This document shows, in pieces, positions 18,137-26,374 of a stretch of DNA of 60,263 nt. Numbering within the stretch: position 1 is the stretch's first letter; the number at the start of each line of letters is the position of its first letter. This DNA is from Clostridia bacterium (GTDB taxonomy: Bacteria > Bacillota > DTU086): assembly GCA_012523575.1 (NCBI GenBank), contig JAAYIF010000008.1:1-60263 (forward strand). The letters run 5' to 3'. A model generated the notes under the pieces. The model saw nothing but the letters and a program-made list of their open reading frames with translations, did not search any database and was not told the origin of the DNA. A program made the position numbers and the translations under genes.

Positions 18137-18913
18137 TTATAAGCTCTTTATTGTATTTATTGTAGGTTCTTCACCGCAAAGGGGGCACTTGGGATTTCGA
18201 GGCACCTTTATTTCCCTGAAACTGCTTTTCAGTCCGTCAAAAATCAGCATCCGGCCGCTAAGAGTATTTCCTTTACCGAGAATTATTTTAACCGCCTCCA
18301 GGGCCTGAAGGGTACCTATTATCCCCGGTATCACGCCCAGCACCCCTGCCTTTCCAGGATCATCAACATTTTCAGGCAGGGGGGGCTCTTTAAACAGGCA
18401 CCGGTAACAGGCTCCTTCCTTGGGTATAATGGTCATTATCTGCCCTTCCCAGCGGAGAACCCCCGCTTCCACCAGGGGTTTTCCCGTAAAATAACATGCA
18501 TCGATTACCAAAAAACGGGTAGGGAAATTGTCCACGGCATCCACCACTACATCGTAGGGGGAAATTATATCCATAACATTGCTCAGGTCAAGCTTTGTAT
18601 TGTACACCTCAACCTTTATATGGGGATTGAGCCGGTTTATTCTGTCCCGGGCAGATTCAACCTTGGGCCGCCTAATGGCCGGCGTTTCATGGATAATCTG
18701 CCTCTGCAGGTTGGAAACTTCCACCCTATCGCTGTCAACCACCCCTAAGGTTCCAACCCCCATAGCCGCAAGATAAAGGGCAATGGGAGAACCCAATCCC
18801 CCCGTACCGATTACAAGAACTTTTGAAGAATTAAGCTTTTCCTGGCCCTCCAAGCCGATGGTATCCATGATAATTTGGCGCTCATATCTTTTAAGCTGCT
18901 CATCACTAAGCAT
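18137..18913 (-). CDS. ThiF/MoeB-family adenylyltransferase (E1-like)
   Basis: ATP-dependent activator of the C-terminal glycine of a ubiquitin-like sulfur carrier (ThiS or MoaD type). Rossmann nucleotide loop VLVIGTGGLGSPIALYLAA (31-50), DSDRVEVSNLQRQ, the DNFPTRF adenylylation motif (128-134), and two zinc CxxC pairs (C169/C172, C243/C246). It has no rhodanese domain. The cysteine that precedes AGVxG in ThiF proteins is absent here (DPGKAGVLG), so acyl-disulfide chemistry like E. coli ThiF is unlikely and MoeB-like activity is more probable. No ThiS or MoaD gene is adjacent. It starts at an ATG behind GGGGAGGGGGG, three bases after the aldolase gene. Confidence 0.85.
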   Translation of the reverse strand: MLSDEQLKRYERQIIMDTIGLEGQEKLNSSKVLVIGTGGLGSPIALYLAAMGVGTLGVVDSDRVEVSNLQRQIIHETPAIRRPKVESARDRINRLNPHIKVEVYNTKLDLSNVMDIISPYDVVVDAVDNFPTRFLVIDACYFTGKPLVEAGVLRWEGQIMTIIPKEGACYRCLFKEPPLPENVDDPGKAGVLGVIPGIIGTLQALEAVKIILGKGNTLSGRMLIFDGLKSSFREIKVPRNPKCPLCGEEPTINTIKSL

Positions 18914-18916
18914 TTT

Positions 18917-19471
18917 TCAATCCCCCCTCCCCTTAAACACTCCGCACAGCCACAGAATTCTGCTGGAAAACTCCAGGGATGAAGTAAGCCTGAAAGCCTC
19001 CTCAAGGTCATTACCCACCGCAAAACTGCCGTGGCCCTTTACCACAACAACGGGACACTCTTTAAGAAGCCCCGGGATTTTTGCCGCCACTTTTTCGGAT
19101 CCGATGCTTCGCTCAACGTCCAGAATGGGAATTTCTTTTAGGTAATAACTTCCCTCCGCATCAACGGGCACTATTTTGTCCACCATAAGGGAAAGGGCAA
19201 CGGCGTAGGGAGGATGGGCATGAACCACCGCCCGGCAGTCAACCTCTCTGTATATGGAAAGATGAACGGAAAGTTCCCTGGAAGCTGCTTCTGAGCCTGT
19301 TCCGTCTTCTCCCACCGAAATTATGTCCCCGTCATTCAAATCCCCCAGCATGGAATTCCTTCGGGTAATGACAACGGTATCCCCTAGCTTAAGGCTCATA
19401 TTACCCCCGTGGGAACTTATTACCCCGGATTCAAAGAGCAGCCTGCCAAATTTTTTAAATTGCTCAATCAT
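18917..19471 (-). CDS. Class II aldolase / L-fuculose-phosphate aldolase-like protein
   Basis: Zinc-dependent aldolase or dehydratase/epimerase of the AraD/FucA family. Zinc and catalytic residues are placed as expected: HGGNMSLKLGD (21-31), the catalytic glutamate in SRELSVHLSIY (E66), HAHPPYA (H84, H86) and KGHGSFAVG (H147). Length of 184 is short but complete. The ATG at 19471 overlaps the stop of the kinase gene by eight bases (ATGATTGA), so the two are translationally coupled; the longer upstream frame just reads through the kinase gene. Together with a sugar kinase this suggests a sugar-phosphate degradation step; methylthioribulose-phosphate dehydratase is another possibility in the same fold. 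Confidence 0.8.
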   Translation of the reverse strand: MIEQFKKFGRLLFESGVISSHGGNMSLKLGDTVVITRRNSMLGDLNDGDIISVGEDGTGSEAASRELSVHLSIYREVDCRAVVHAHPPYAVALSLMVDKIVPVDAEGSYYLKEIPILDVERSIGSEKVAAKIPGLLKECPVVVVKGHGSFAVGNDLEEAFRLTSSLEFSSRILWLCGVFKGRGD

Positions 19472-20375
19472 ACTGTACCCCCATTTCCAGCATTGCCATG
19501 CGGGCAGCCCCCAGGGCCCCCGCTTTGTTTCCCAACTGAGCCCTAACAATCCTGACGTCTCGGGGAACAGGCAGCTTTTCTATAAATTTTCTCCTCAACA
19601 GCTCCAAAAACACTTCTCCGTACTCCGCCGCTCCTCCCCCGACAAGGATCAAAGCCGGGTCTATAAGGGCAGCGGCATTGGCCAAACCCATTGAGAGGTA
19701 TTCCATAGCTTCCGTAAGCACCCTTACCGCAGCTTCATTTCCTTTATAAACCTGCTCAAAAAACTCCCCTATATCGGGAACTCTAAGCCTAATTCCATTC
19801 TCCTCGGCCATCCTTAAAATTGCAGAAACACTGGCTAATGTCTCCAAACATCCCCTTTTTCCGCATCCGCATTTCCTTCCTCCAGGGAACAGGGTCATGT
19901 GCCCCAGCTCCGAAGCAAGGCCGTTTGCCCCCCTGTAAATTTTATCGTCCAGAATCATCCCTGAACCAATGCCCGTCCCAATGGTTATGAGCAGGAAATG
20001 ACCGCATCCCCGGCCAGCACCCAGCCATGCTTCTCCCATGGCTGCAGCATTACCGTCATTATCAAAGGAAACCTCCCCGGGGAGTACTTCCTTAAGGAGA
20101 TCCTTTATGGGCACATTCCGCCACTTAAGATTTGGGGCATTGATGATCACTTCCCTTTTAGCATCCAGCATCCCGGGAATACCAATGCCCACGGCGGCTC
20201 CCCGGTCCCCTTTCAGTTCATTCACAAGATCTGCCGTAAGCTTTAAAACATGTTTTACGCCCCCATGAGCCTCCGTGGGAATCCTCTTATAAGCCAGGAC
20301 TTCCCCTGCATCGTTTACCAAAGCTCCTTTGATGTTTGTACCTCCCATATCAATTCCCACAGCTAAAGGTGCCAA
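19464..20375 (-). CDS. ROK-family sugar kinase (glucokinase-like)
   Basis: ATP-dependent hexose kinase of the ROK family. ATP site GIDMGGTNIKGALV at the N terminus, catalytic aspartate in SFDNDGNAAAMGE, GTGIGSGMILD, the ROK signature with zinc cluster CGCGKRGCLE, and a C-terminal adenosine motif VGGGAAEYG. About 303 residues with no N-terminal helix-turn-helix, so it is an enzyme and not a ROK repressor. Glucose or N-acetylmannosamine/allose are all possible substrates. TTG start behind AAGGAG. Its stop overlaps the class II aldolase start. Confidence 0.85.
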   Translation of the reverse strand: MAPLAVGIDMGGTNIKGALVNDAGEVLAYKRIPTEAHGGVKHVLKLTADLVNELKGDRGAAVGIGIPGMLDAKREVIINAPNLKWRNVPIKDLLKEVLPGEVSFDNDGNAAAMGEAWLGAGRGCGHFLLITIGTGIGSGMILDDKIYRGANGLASELGHMTLFPGGRKCGCGKRGCLETLASVSAILRMAEENGIRLRVPDIGEFFEQVYKGNEAAVRVLTEAMEYLSMGLANAAALIDPALILVGGGAAEYGEVFLELLRRKFIEKLPVPRDVRIVRAQLGNKAGALGAARMAMLEMGVQYD

Positions 20376-20392
20376 AATGCATTACTCCTTTT

Positions 20393-20653
20393 TTAGCTCT
20401 TTTCCTTTCCCTTCGGAGAAACTGGGCATGCATTGCTCACCGTAAAATTCATCACCACCGGATGCATGGAAACAGCCTCATACATTCTCTTTAACGCGGT
20501 AAAAATCTCCTCCGAACTTCCGTAAAATACCGTACTCATGTTGCCCATTTCATAAGAGAGCCCCATATCCTTAAGCTCATTCAAGGCTTTGTCAATCACA
20601 GGGCTCAAATTCCCTGTGCCCAAAGGATACAGGGAAAACTGACAGGAAGGCAT
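20393..20653 (-). CDS. MTH1187/YkoF-type thiamine-binding domain protein
   Basis: Small protein of 86 residues with the thiamine-binding-like ferredoxin fold (PF01910, formerly DUF77): CQFSLYPLGTGNLSPVIDKAL, then LSYEMGNMSTVFYGSSEEIF and the C-terminal VVMNFTVSNA. Proteins of this family bind thiamine or related pyrimidines, or are of unknown role. The stop codon of thiI is two bases before its start, so it is translated with thiI, a gene of thiamine thiazole and tRNA thiolation. Confidence 0.75.
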   Translation of the reverse strand: MPSCQFSLYPLGTGNLSPVIDKALNELKDMGLSYEMGNMSTVFYGSSEEIFTALKRMYEAVSMHPVVMNFTVSNACPVSPKGKEKS

Positions 20654-20654
20654 A

Positions 20655-21836
20655 TTAAAGCACCCCCTCTTTAGGAGCTACAAGAATACTTTCCGCCTTT
20701 TCCACGGCTTCCTCTACAAGAACCTCATAATCCGAAACATTCTCCTCCGCCTTCTCCACCTCATCAAGCCTGGGCTTTGTTGCCGGATGTTTGGGAACAA
20801 AAAGGGTACAGCAATCCTCATAGGGTTCAATGGAAATATCGTAGGTTCCAATTTCCTTGGCCTTTTCAATAATTTCTAATTTATCCATTGTGATAAGGGG
20901 CCTTAGCACCGGCATATCTACAACCCTTTCAATTACCGCCATGCTTTCCAGGGTTTGGCTGGCCACCTGGCCCAGGTTTTCTCCAGTAAATAAAACGGTA
21001 CACCCTTCCCTTAAGGCAATTTTTTGGGCAATCCTGAACATCATCCGCCTCATAATGGTAACGTAAAACTTCTCCGGACAGTTCTTCTTTATTTCGCTCT
21101 GAAGGCGGGTAAAGGGTACCACAAAAAGCTTTATTGGCCCTCCATAGGTTGCTAAAACCCGGCAGAGCTCCACAACCTTTTCCTTTGAGCGCTCGCTGGT
21201 GAAGGGAAAACTGTGAAAGTGTATTCCAATAATCTCAACACCCCGCTTCATTGCCAGCCAGCCGGCCACGGGACTGTCAATACCCCCTGAAATCATAAGG
21301 CCCCCTTTTCCCGTTGCTCCCACGGGAAGACCCCCCGGTGCCAAGTAAGAAGTGCTGTAAATGTAAGCGCTGTTCTCTCTAATTTCTATTTTTACCGTAT
21401 AAAGGGGGTTTTTGACATCGACTTTAAGACCCTCTATATTTTTTAGTATATACTCCCCCACCATACTGTTTATTTCCGGGGACTGGTAGGGAAATTTTTT
21501 ATTGGCACGCTTTGTTTCTACTTTAAAGGTATCACCGCTTCTTAGGTTATCCTTTACCTCATCCAGGGCTCCCTTCTTTACGGCTTCCATATCAAGGAGG
21601 ACAACCCTTGCGGGGCTCAGGGATACTATCCCAAAAACCCTCCTGAGCCTTTCTATGACCTTTCCCGGTTGATCTTCGTGCTTCACATAAAGCCTTCCAT
21701 GCTCCCTTGTAACTTCTATGCCCTGCAAATCCCCCAGGGAACGGCGGATATTGTTGATCAGCATCCTTTCGAAGTATATGCGGTTTTTGCCCTTCAATCC
21801 TATTTCTCCGTAGCGCACTAGAATAACTCCGCTCAT
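20655..21836 (-). CDS. thiI: tRNA 4-thiouridine synthase / thiazole synthesis protein ThiI
   Basis: Adenylates uridine-8 of tRNA for sulfur insertion and may supply sulfur for the thiazole of thiamine. N-terminal ferredoxin-like domain (RYGEIGLKGKNR), THUMP domain, and the PP-loop ATPase motif SGGIDSPVAGWLAMKRG near residue 185, then FTGENLGQVASQTLESM. It ends without the C-terminal rhodanese domain of the E. coli protein, like Bacillus ThiI, which takes sulfur directly from the NifS-type desulfurase encoded next to it. The ATG at 21836 follows GGGAGG by seven bases; the longer frame begins inside the desulfurase gene. Confidence 0.93.
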   Translation of the reverse strand: MSGVILVRYGEIGLKGKNRIYFERMLINNIRRSLGDLQGIEVTREHGRLYVKHEDQPGKVIERLRRVFGIVSLSPARVVLLDMEAVKKGALDEVKDNLRSGDTFKVETKRANKKFPYQSPEINSMVGEYILKNIEGLKVDVKNPLYTVKIEIRENSAYIYSTSYLAPGGLPVGATGKGGLMISGGIDSPVAGWLAMKRGVEIIGIHFHSFPFTSERSKEKVVELCRVLATYGGPIKLFVVPFTRLQSEIKKNCPEKFYVTIMRRMMFRIAQKIALREGCTVLFTGENLGQVASQTLESMAVIERVVDMPVLRPLITMDKLEIIEKAKEIGTYDISIEPYEDCCTLFVPKHPATKPRLDEVEKAEENVSDYEVLVEEAVEKAESILVAPKEGVL

Positions 21837-21870
21837 TAAATTTCCTCCCTGTTTTGACCCGATAATCCCA

Positions 21871-23025
21871 TCAAAGGCTTCGCAGTTCCTCCACTGCCTC
21901 CCTAAATTTTTCCACGGCAAAATCCACTTCCTCCTGGCTATTAAGGGCAGAAAAACTCACCCGCACCGCACCTTCCAGCGCTTCCCTTTTAAGCCCCATA
22001 GCTTTCAGTACGTGGCTCACACTGCCGCCCCGGGAATGGCATGCAGACCCGGTGGATATGTAAATGCCCCACTGCTCCAGAAAGTGCACCAGCACTTCTC
22101 CCTTAACACCCGGGAAAGAAACATTTACAATGTGGGGAAGGGCCCGATTATCCAAAGGACCGTTTATAATCACATCCCTTATCCCGTCCTTAATTCCCCT
22201 TACAAATCTTTCTTTAAGCTCTTTTATTTTTTCCCAGTGGGCTTCCACATTATTTTCCAGCCCTTTAAGGGCAGCACCAAATCCCGCTATGCCGGGAAGG
22301 TTTTCCGTACCTGCCCTCATTTTCCCTTCCTGCTCTCCCCCCAAAAGGAAGGGGCTGATATTTAAACCTTCCCTTATAAAAAGGGCCCCAATTCCCTTAG
22401 GACCGTGTATTTTATGAGCACTTATGGAAAGAAAATCTATTCCCCTTTCCTTTTTTAAATCTATATTTACTTTGCCGAAGGACTGCACCGCATCCACATG
22501 AAAAAAAGCCCTATGGGAAATATTTTTAATGATTTCAGCGGCTTCAAAAACGGGCTGCAAAGCTCCGGTTTCATTGTTGGCGTGCATGATGCTTACCAAA
22601 ATGGTGTCGGGCCTAAGTTCCCTTTTCAACTCTTCTAAGCTGATAATTCCCTCTTTGGATGGAGACAAATATGTAACTTCAAATCCCCGCCCTTCCAGCT
22701 CCTTTATGGGTTCCAGCACGGAAGAATGCTCAATGGAAGTGGTTATGATATGCTTTCCAAAACGCTTTAATTTTTCAGCGGCTTTAAATACGGCCCAGTT
22801 GTTAGCCTCCGTTCCCCCCGAAGTGAAAAATATTTCTTTAGAAGAACAGTTTAAAAACCCGGCGATTCTCTCCCTTGTTTCCCTGATTATTTTCTCTGCC
22901 TCAATACCCTTGCCGTGCAGGGATGAGGGATTGCCGTATTTAATTTGGCAGGCCTCCAACATGGCCTCCACCGCTTCTGGAATAACCTTTGTGGTTGCAC
23001 TGTTGTCCAGATAAATTTCCCTCAA
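21871..23025 (-). CDS. Cysteine desulfurase (NifS/IscS family)
   Basis: PLP enzyme that releases sulfur from cysteine as a persulfide. PLP lysine K205 in SISAHKIHGPKG, HVDAVQSFGK upstream, GTENLPGIAGFG, and the persulfide cysteine C329 in STGSACHSRG. The extended-loop group I architecture and its position 34 bases upstream of thiI match the NifZ/YrvO-type desulfurases that serve ThiI and tRNA thiolation. No iscU or iscR is nearby, so a dedicated role in s4U or thiamine is more likely than general Fe-S assembly. Confidence 0.92.
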   Translation of the reverse strand: MREIYLDNSATTKVIPEAVEAMLEACQIKYGNPSSLHGKGIEAEKIIRETRERIAGFLNCSSKEIFFTSGGTEANNWAVFKAAEKLKRFGKHIITTSIEHSSVLEPIKELEGRGFEVTYLSPSKEGIISLEELKRELRPDTILVSIMHANNETGALQPVFEAAEIIKNISHRAFFHVDAVQSFGKVNIDLKKERGIDFLSISAHKIHGPKGIGALFIREGLNISPFLLGGEQEGKMRAGTENLPGIAGFGAALKGLENNVEAHWEKIKELKERFVRGIKDGIRDVIINGPLDNRALPHIVNVSFPGVKGEVLVHFLEQWGIYISTGSACHSRGGSVSHVLKAMGLKREALEGAVRVSFSALNSQEEVDFAVEKFREAVEELRSL

Positions 23026-23049
23026 AGCTTAATAACACCTCTCATGAAA

Positions 23050-23919
23050 CTACCCATCCAAATAATCCGCAGCCCTAAGGGCCGCTACCTGCCCCTGTCC
23101 CACGGCCTTGGCCAATTGGAAGGGTTTTCCTACGCAGTCCCCTGCGGCAAAAACTCCCGGTATATTGGTTTCCATATTTATGTTTACTTTGATATATTTC
23201 CCATCCTGCATCTCAAGGCCCGGTAAGAGCTGGTCCACGGGCACCGTTTCCCGGATAATGAAAACCCCCTGAACCTCAAGCCTTCCCTTTTTAAGCTCCA
23301 ATGAACTTACAAACTGATCCCCCACCACTGCCGTGGGAATATCATTGAAAATCTCAATGTTATCCCCTAAAAATCGGGGGGCGTCTTTGTAGAGCGGAAT
23401 AAAATACACCTTGTTGCTATACTGGGACAGAAGCCCGGCTTCCTTCTCTCCCTCTTTGTTAAAGGCAACAACCGCCACATCCTTCCCCTTGTAAAGGGGT
23501 GCGTCACAGGTGGCGCAGTAGCCCACTCCTCGGCCCAGAAATTCCTCTTCCCCGGGCAGAGTGGCTGTACTGGTAACCCCAACGGCAATGATTACAGCCC
23601 TGGCTGAAATAATCTCATTTTCTTTGGTTAATAGCCCAAAACTCTTGTCACCGGGAAAAATATTTATCACTTTGGTTTTTGCAATTTCAATGTTCAATCC
23701 CCTAACGTGCTTTAAAAACCGCTCCCTTAAATCTGACCCCTTAATGTTTGGGAAACCCAAATAATTGTTTACTTCCGGTGAGCTGTAGAGTTTGGGGCTG
23801 CATACTTCCCCACCTACAATTTTCACCTTTTTCTTTCTTATCTTTAAATTCACCGCAGCAGACAGTCCTGCAGGTCCGCAACCCACCACCGCTACATCGT
23901 AAAGATGAGTGCCTTCCAT
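23050..23919 (-). CDS. Thioredoxin reductase-like flavoprotein with degenerate NADPH site
   Basis: FAD disulfide oxidoreductase. FAD loop VAVVGCGPAGLSAA at the N terminus, the redox pair CATC (C135/C138) in GVGYCATCDAP, and the C-terminal FAD motif GVFAAGDCVGKPFQLAKA. In ordinary TrxB the segment after CATC carries GGGDSA and HRRxxxR, which bind NADPH. Here those positions read VVAFNKEGEKEAG and IPLYKDAPRF, so both are missing. That pattern resembles the ferredoxin-dependent flavin thioredoxin reductases of clostridia. No thioredoxin gene is adjacent. Start: the ATG at 23919 lies six bases after GGGAGGGG. Confidence 0.85.
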   Translation of the reverse strand: MEGTHLYDVAVVGCGPAGLSAAVNLKIRKKKVKIVGGEVCSPKLYSSPEVNNYLGFPNIKGSDLRERFLKHVRGLNIEIAKTKVINIFPGDKSFGLLTKENEIISARAVIIAVGVTSTATLPGEEEFLGRGVGYCATCDAPLYKGKDVAVVAFNKEGEKEAGLLSQYSNKVYFIPLYKDAPRFLGDNIEIFNDIPTAVVGDQFVSSLELKKGRLEVQGVFIIRETVPVDQLLPGLEMQDGKYIKVNINMETNIPGVFAAGDCVGKPFQLAKAVGQGQVAALRAADYLDG

Positions 23920-24003
23920 TTTTACCCCTCCCAAAAAATTATCACCCCAAAAATTCCTTATATTAATTATAAATTCCTAAGGGTTTTCTCCGTTTTGTTC
24001 CTG

Positions 24004-24663
24004 CTATTTTTCCAGCTCTTCCACCTGCTCAAGCATAGCTTCCAGTGCCTGTTTGGTGGTTTCATCCTTAGCGCGGCTTAAGGCTTGCTGCCATTGGGCC
24101 TTGGCCCCAGCCAGATCGTTTTTTCCGTAAAGAAGATACTGTCCGTAATTTATTCTCGTATCAACGGATTCCGGGTCCAGGTTTAGGGCTTCTTTATAAT
24201 ACTTTTCTGCTTTTTCCATATCCCCCACATAGTAGGCAGCCCCGGCAGCCTGGGCCAATATTTTCGCATCATCGGGATCAATTTCCACTGCTTTTTCATA
24301 GGTTTCCAGGGATTTTTTTAAGCTTTCAGTACCTTCACTTACCTCTTGACCCTCCACCAATTTTCTTACGCCCAGGTCGTAATATGCGTTGCCCAGGTTC
24401 CATAGGGTTTCAACATCCTCTGGTTTTTCCTTAAGCTTAGCTTCATATTCCTTTATTCTGTTTTCCAAATTTTCGTATTCAAAATCATAATCCATATCCT
24501 GGGTACCTTCACCACCCCTATTTCCCCTGGAAAGCAATAAATCCGGTATAAAAGCAAAATATGATCCCACAAGTCCCAGACACAAAACTACCGTTAGGAC
24601 AATAAGCCCTATCCTAAAATTCTTTTTTTTGTAAAGGTTTCTGATATTATTTAGCATTTCCAA
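24004..24663 (-). CDS. Membrane-anchored TPR protein
   Basis: Protein of 219 residues with a basic start (NLYKKKNFR), one membrane segment (about 17-38) and then tetratricopeptide repeats: WNLGNAYYDLGVRKLVEG, a helical pair beginning SLETYEKAVEIDPDDAK, and AGAAYYVGDMEKAEKYYKEA followed by INYGQYLLYGKNDLAGAK. Such proteins scaffold complexes outside the membrane; no specific partner can be named. It lies between the crp-like gene and the thioredoxin reductase-like gene and has its own good promoter. Confidence 0.7.
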   Translation of the reverse strand: MEMLNNIRNLYKKKNFRIGLIVLTVVLCLGLVGSYFAFIPDLLLSRGNRGGEGTQDMDYDFEYENLENRIKEYEAKLKEKPEDVETLWNLGNAYYDLGVRKLVEGQEVSEGTESLKKSLETYEKAVEIDPDDAKILAQAAGAAYYVGDMEKAEKYYKEALNLDPESVDTRINYGQYLLYGKNDLAGAKAQWQQALSRAKDETTKQALEAMLEQVEELEK

Positions 24664-24704
24664 TTTCCCCCGCAGTAAATTTTCAATAAATTTTGATGTT
24701 TATT

Positions 24705-24733
24705 ATTATATACAACAGAAGATATGGGAGCAA
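24705..24733 (-). promoter_or_regulatory. SigA-type promoter of the TPR gene
   Basis: Minus strand TTGCTC, 17 bases, then a perfect TATAAT. It lies just past the crp terminator and about 40 bases before the TPR start codon, in a position to drive the TPR and possibly the thioredoxin reductase-like gene. Confidence 0.55.
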
Positions 24734-24756
24734 ATAGCAGAAATCCATGACCAAAT

Positions 24757-24784
24757 ATAAAAAAGCCTCCTCCCCGGAGGCTTC
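24757..24784 (-). terminator. Intrinsic terminator after the Crp/Fnr gene
   Basis: Minus-strand stem GAAGCCTCC / GGAGGCTT with a short G-rich loop and six T. It overlaps the stop codon of the regulator gene. Confidence 0.85.
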
Positions 24785-25463
24785 AAAGCCATTTTTTAAG
24801 CCTATTTATATCCAGTATTTCTATAAACTGATTGTTTACTTTAATAATGCCTTCCTTTCTCCAAACCCCTAAAATCCTTGCCACAGTTTCCCTGGAAGTA
24901 CCCACCAAATTTGCCAGCTGCTGCTGGCTCAGTTTAAGTGATATTTTCACGCCCCTCTGGGTCTTTTCTCCATATTCTTCCCCCAAATCCAAAAGCACGC
25001 TGGTTAGACGCCCATAAGCATCCCTTAGAGCTAAATCCCTAATATGATACTGGGCGCGTCGCAGCCGCTCGGCCATAACTTTAAGAATTTTAAGGGTAAT
25101 TTCTCCGTTTTTCCTCAAAAGTTCCTCCAGAAGTTCATTTTCTATTATTCCAATCTCAGCGTCCTCAATGGCCTCTGCCGTGGCGGGATATTCCCCGCCA
25201 CCCAGAAGTAGCACCTCCGCAAAAATATCCCCTTCTTTTAAGAAGTGAAGTATCTTTTCACTTCCGTCTTCCAAGAGCTTTGATATTTTGACACTGCCTT
25301 TTTTTATAAAATAAAGCTCGTTGCCATACTCCCCTTCAATAAAGATGATCATATTTTTCCGATATTTCCTCACCTTGGTTATTTCATCAACCTTTTTTAA
25401 TTCTTCTTCCGTAAGGTGGGAAAAAATCGGTATCTTTTTAAGATAGGATATATTGCTCTCCAC
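24783..25463 (-). CDS. Crp/Fnr-family transcriptional regulator
   Basis: Cyclic-nucleotide-type beta-roll domain (about residues 10-110: MIIFIEGEYGNELYFIKKG; GDIFAEVLLLGG), a long dimer helix, and a C-terminal winged helix with QQQLANLVGTSRETVARIL as the recognition region. No cysteine cluster of the FNR kind is present at the N terminus, so an oxygen-sensing 4Fe-4S role is not indicated; the effector is unknown. GTG at 25463 is chosen since GGAGG lies nine bases before it. It has a probable promoter in the upstream gap and its own terminator, so it is a single-gene unit. Confidence 0.85.
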   Translation of the reverse strand: MESNISYLKKIPIFSHLTEEELKKVDEITKVRKYRKNMIIFIEGEYGNELYFIKKGSVKISKLLEDGSEKILHFLKEGDIFAEVLLLGGGEYPATAEAIEDAEIGIIENELLEELLRKNGEITLKILKVMAERLRRAQYHIRDLALRDAYGRLTSVLLDLGEEYGEKTQRGVKISLKLSQQQLANLVGTSRETVARILGVWRKEGIIKVNNQFIEILDINRLKKWL

Positions 25464-25540
25464 TCCTTTTAACCTCCTGCACCTGCACTGCAAATGAAAA
25501 CAATCTTTTAACAGGTTCTTAATAAATATTTACTGCGTCT

Positions 25541-25568
25541 TTTATCAAAGAAACAAAATTACAGACAA
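25541..25568 (-). promoter_or_regulatory. Candidate promoter of the Crp/Fnr gene
   Basis: Minus strand TTGTCT, 16 bases, GATAAA, four of six matches at each box. Located between perR and the regulator start. Confidence 0.35.
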
Positions 25569-25581
25569 GGCACATGCCCCT

Positions 25582-25986
25582 TTAATTTTTCATTTCTTTT
25601 TCCTCGCAATGGGGACATAAACCATAAAACTCCAAGCGATGGTAAAAAATAGAACTACCCTGGGCTTCTTGGGCTTTTTTATCCAGTTCCTCAACCACGG
25701 GCATATCTAAATCCGCAACTTTTCCACACTCCACGCATACGCAGTGATAATGATTTTCCGGATTGCCGTCGAAGCGGCTGTAAGTACTGCCGTAGCTGAG
25801 TTCAAGGATTTTACCTTCTTCCTTTAAATTATTCAGGTTTCTATAAACAGTCCCCAGGCTTAGGTTGGGTAGAATTTTTTTCGCCTCATTATAAATCCAA
25901 TCCGCAGTGGGGTGGGAGGTGGTGCTACGGAGAACGTCAAGGATAACTCTCTTTTGTTTTGTCATTCTTCTCTGTTTTTTAGCCAA
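25582..25986 (-). CDS. perR: Fur-family repressor, PerR type
   Basis: Metal-dependent peroxide-sensing repressor. N-terminal winged helix (RMTKQKRVILDVL) and dimerisation domain. All five PerR regulatory-metal ligands can be aligned with constant offset to B. subtilis PerR: H25, D73, H79, H81 and D92, where D92 is the aspartate that separates PerR from Fur. The structural zinc pairs C84/C87 and C124/C127 are intact. TTG start behind GAGGTGG. It ends an operon after lysE-like and ylbF-like genes; a Fur/PerR-like AT tract lies before that operon. Confidence 0.85.
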   Translation of the reverse strand: MAKKQRRMTKQKRVILDVLRSTTSHPTADWIYNEAKKILPNLSLGTVYRNLNNLKEEGKILELSYGSTYSRFDGNPENHYHCVCVECGKVADLDMPVVEELDKKAQEAQGSSIFYHRLEFYGLCPHCEEKEMKN

Positions 25987-26006
25987 ATGGAACCACCACC
26001 TCTTTG

Positions 26007-26369
26007 CTAATTAAGGGTATCCTTATTAACATCCAATTCAAACCACTCGGGCACTGCATCTGAAATAATTTTCTGAATGTCTGACATTAAGCGGGAAAAT
26101 TTGTACTCCGCCTCCAGATACTGTGTTATGGTGGGATTGATGCTTATTATATCATAAAGTTTTTCCAGCTGTTCCCTGGCAGCCTCATCCACTTCATGAC
26201 CGGACAGCTCAGCCACCTGTATCTCAAACTGTGCCTGCCTGAAATTATCCAGGATTTCACAGCATATTTGATTTTTGGTTAAGTTTTCCTTAGCTGCAAT
26301 AAAATCCTTATATTCCTTAGTATCTGCCAGCAATTTTGCCAGTTCTAAGGCTTTATCATATATATTCAC
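26007..26369 (-). CDS. YlbF/YmcA-family protein
   Basis: Helical protein of 120 residues in the Com_YlbF family (PF06133): an alpha-helical bundle with ALELAKLLADTKEYKDFIAA and the conserved C-terminal half INPTITQYLEAEYKFSRLM. In Bacillus, YlbF and YmcA with YaaT assist RNase Y-dependent mRNA maturation, competence and biofilm; this copy lacks the cysteines I would expect for the iron-sulfur Y complex at the C terminus, so a simple YheA/YlbF relative is as likely. GTG start eight bases after GGAGGGG, which lies inside the end of the exporter gene. Confidence 0.75.
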   Translation of the reverse strand: MNIYDKALELAKLLADTKEYKDFIAAKENLTKNQICCEILDNFRQAQFEIQVAELSGHEVDEAAREQLEKLYDIISINPTITQYLEAEYKFSRLMSDIQKIISDAVPEWFELDVNKDTLN

Positions 26370-26374
26370 AACTA

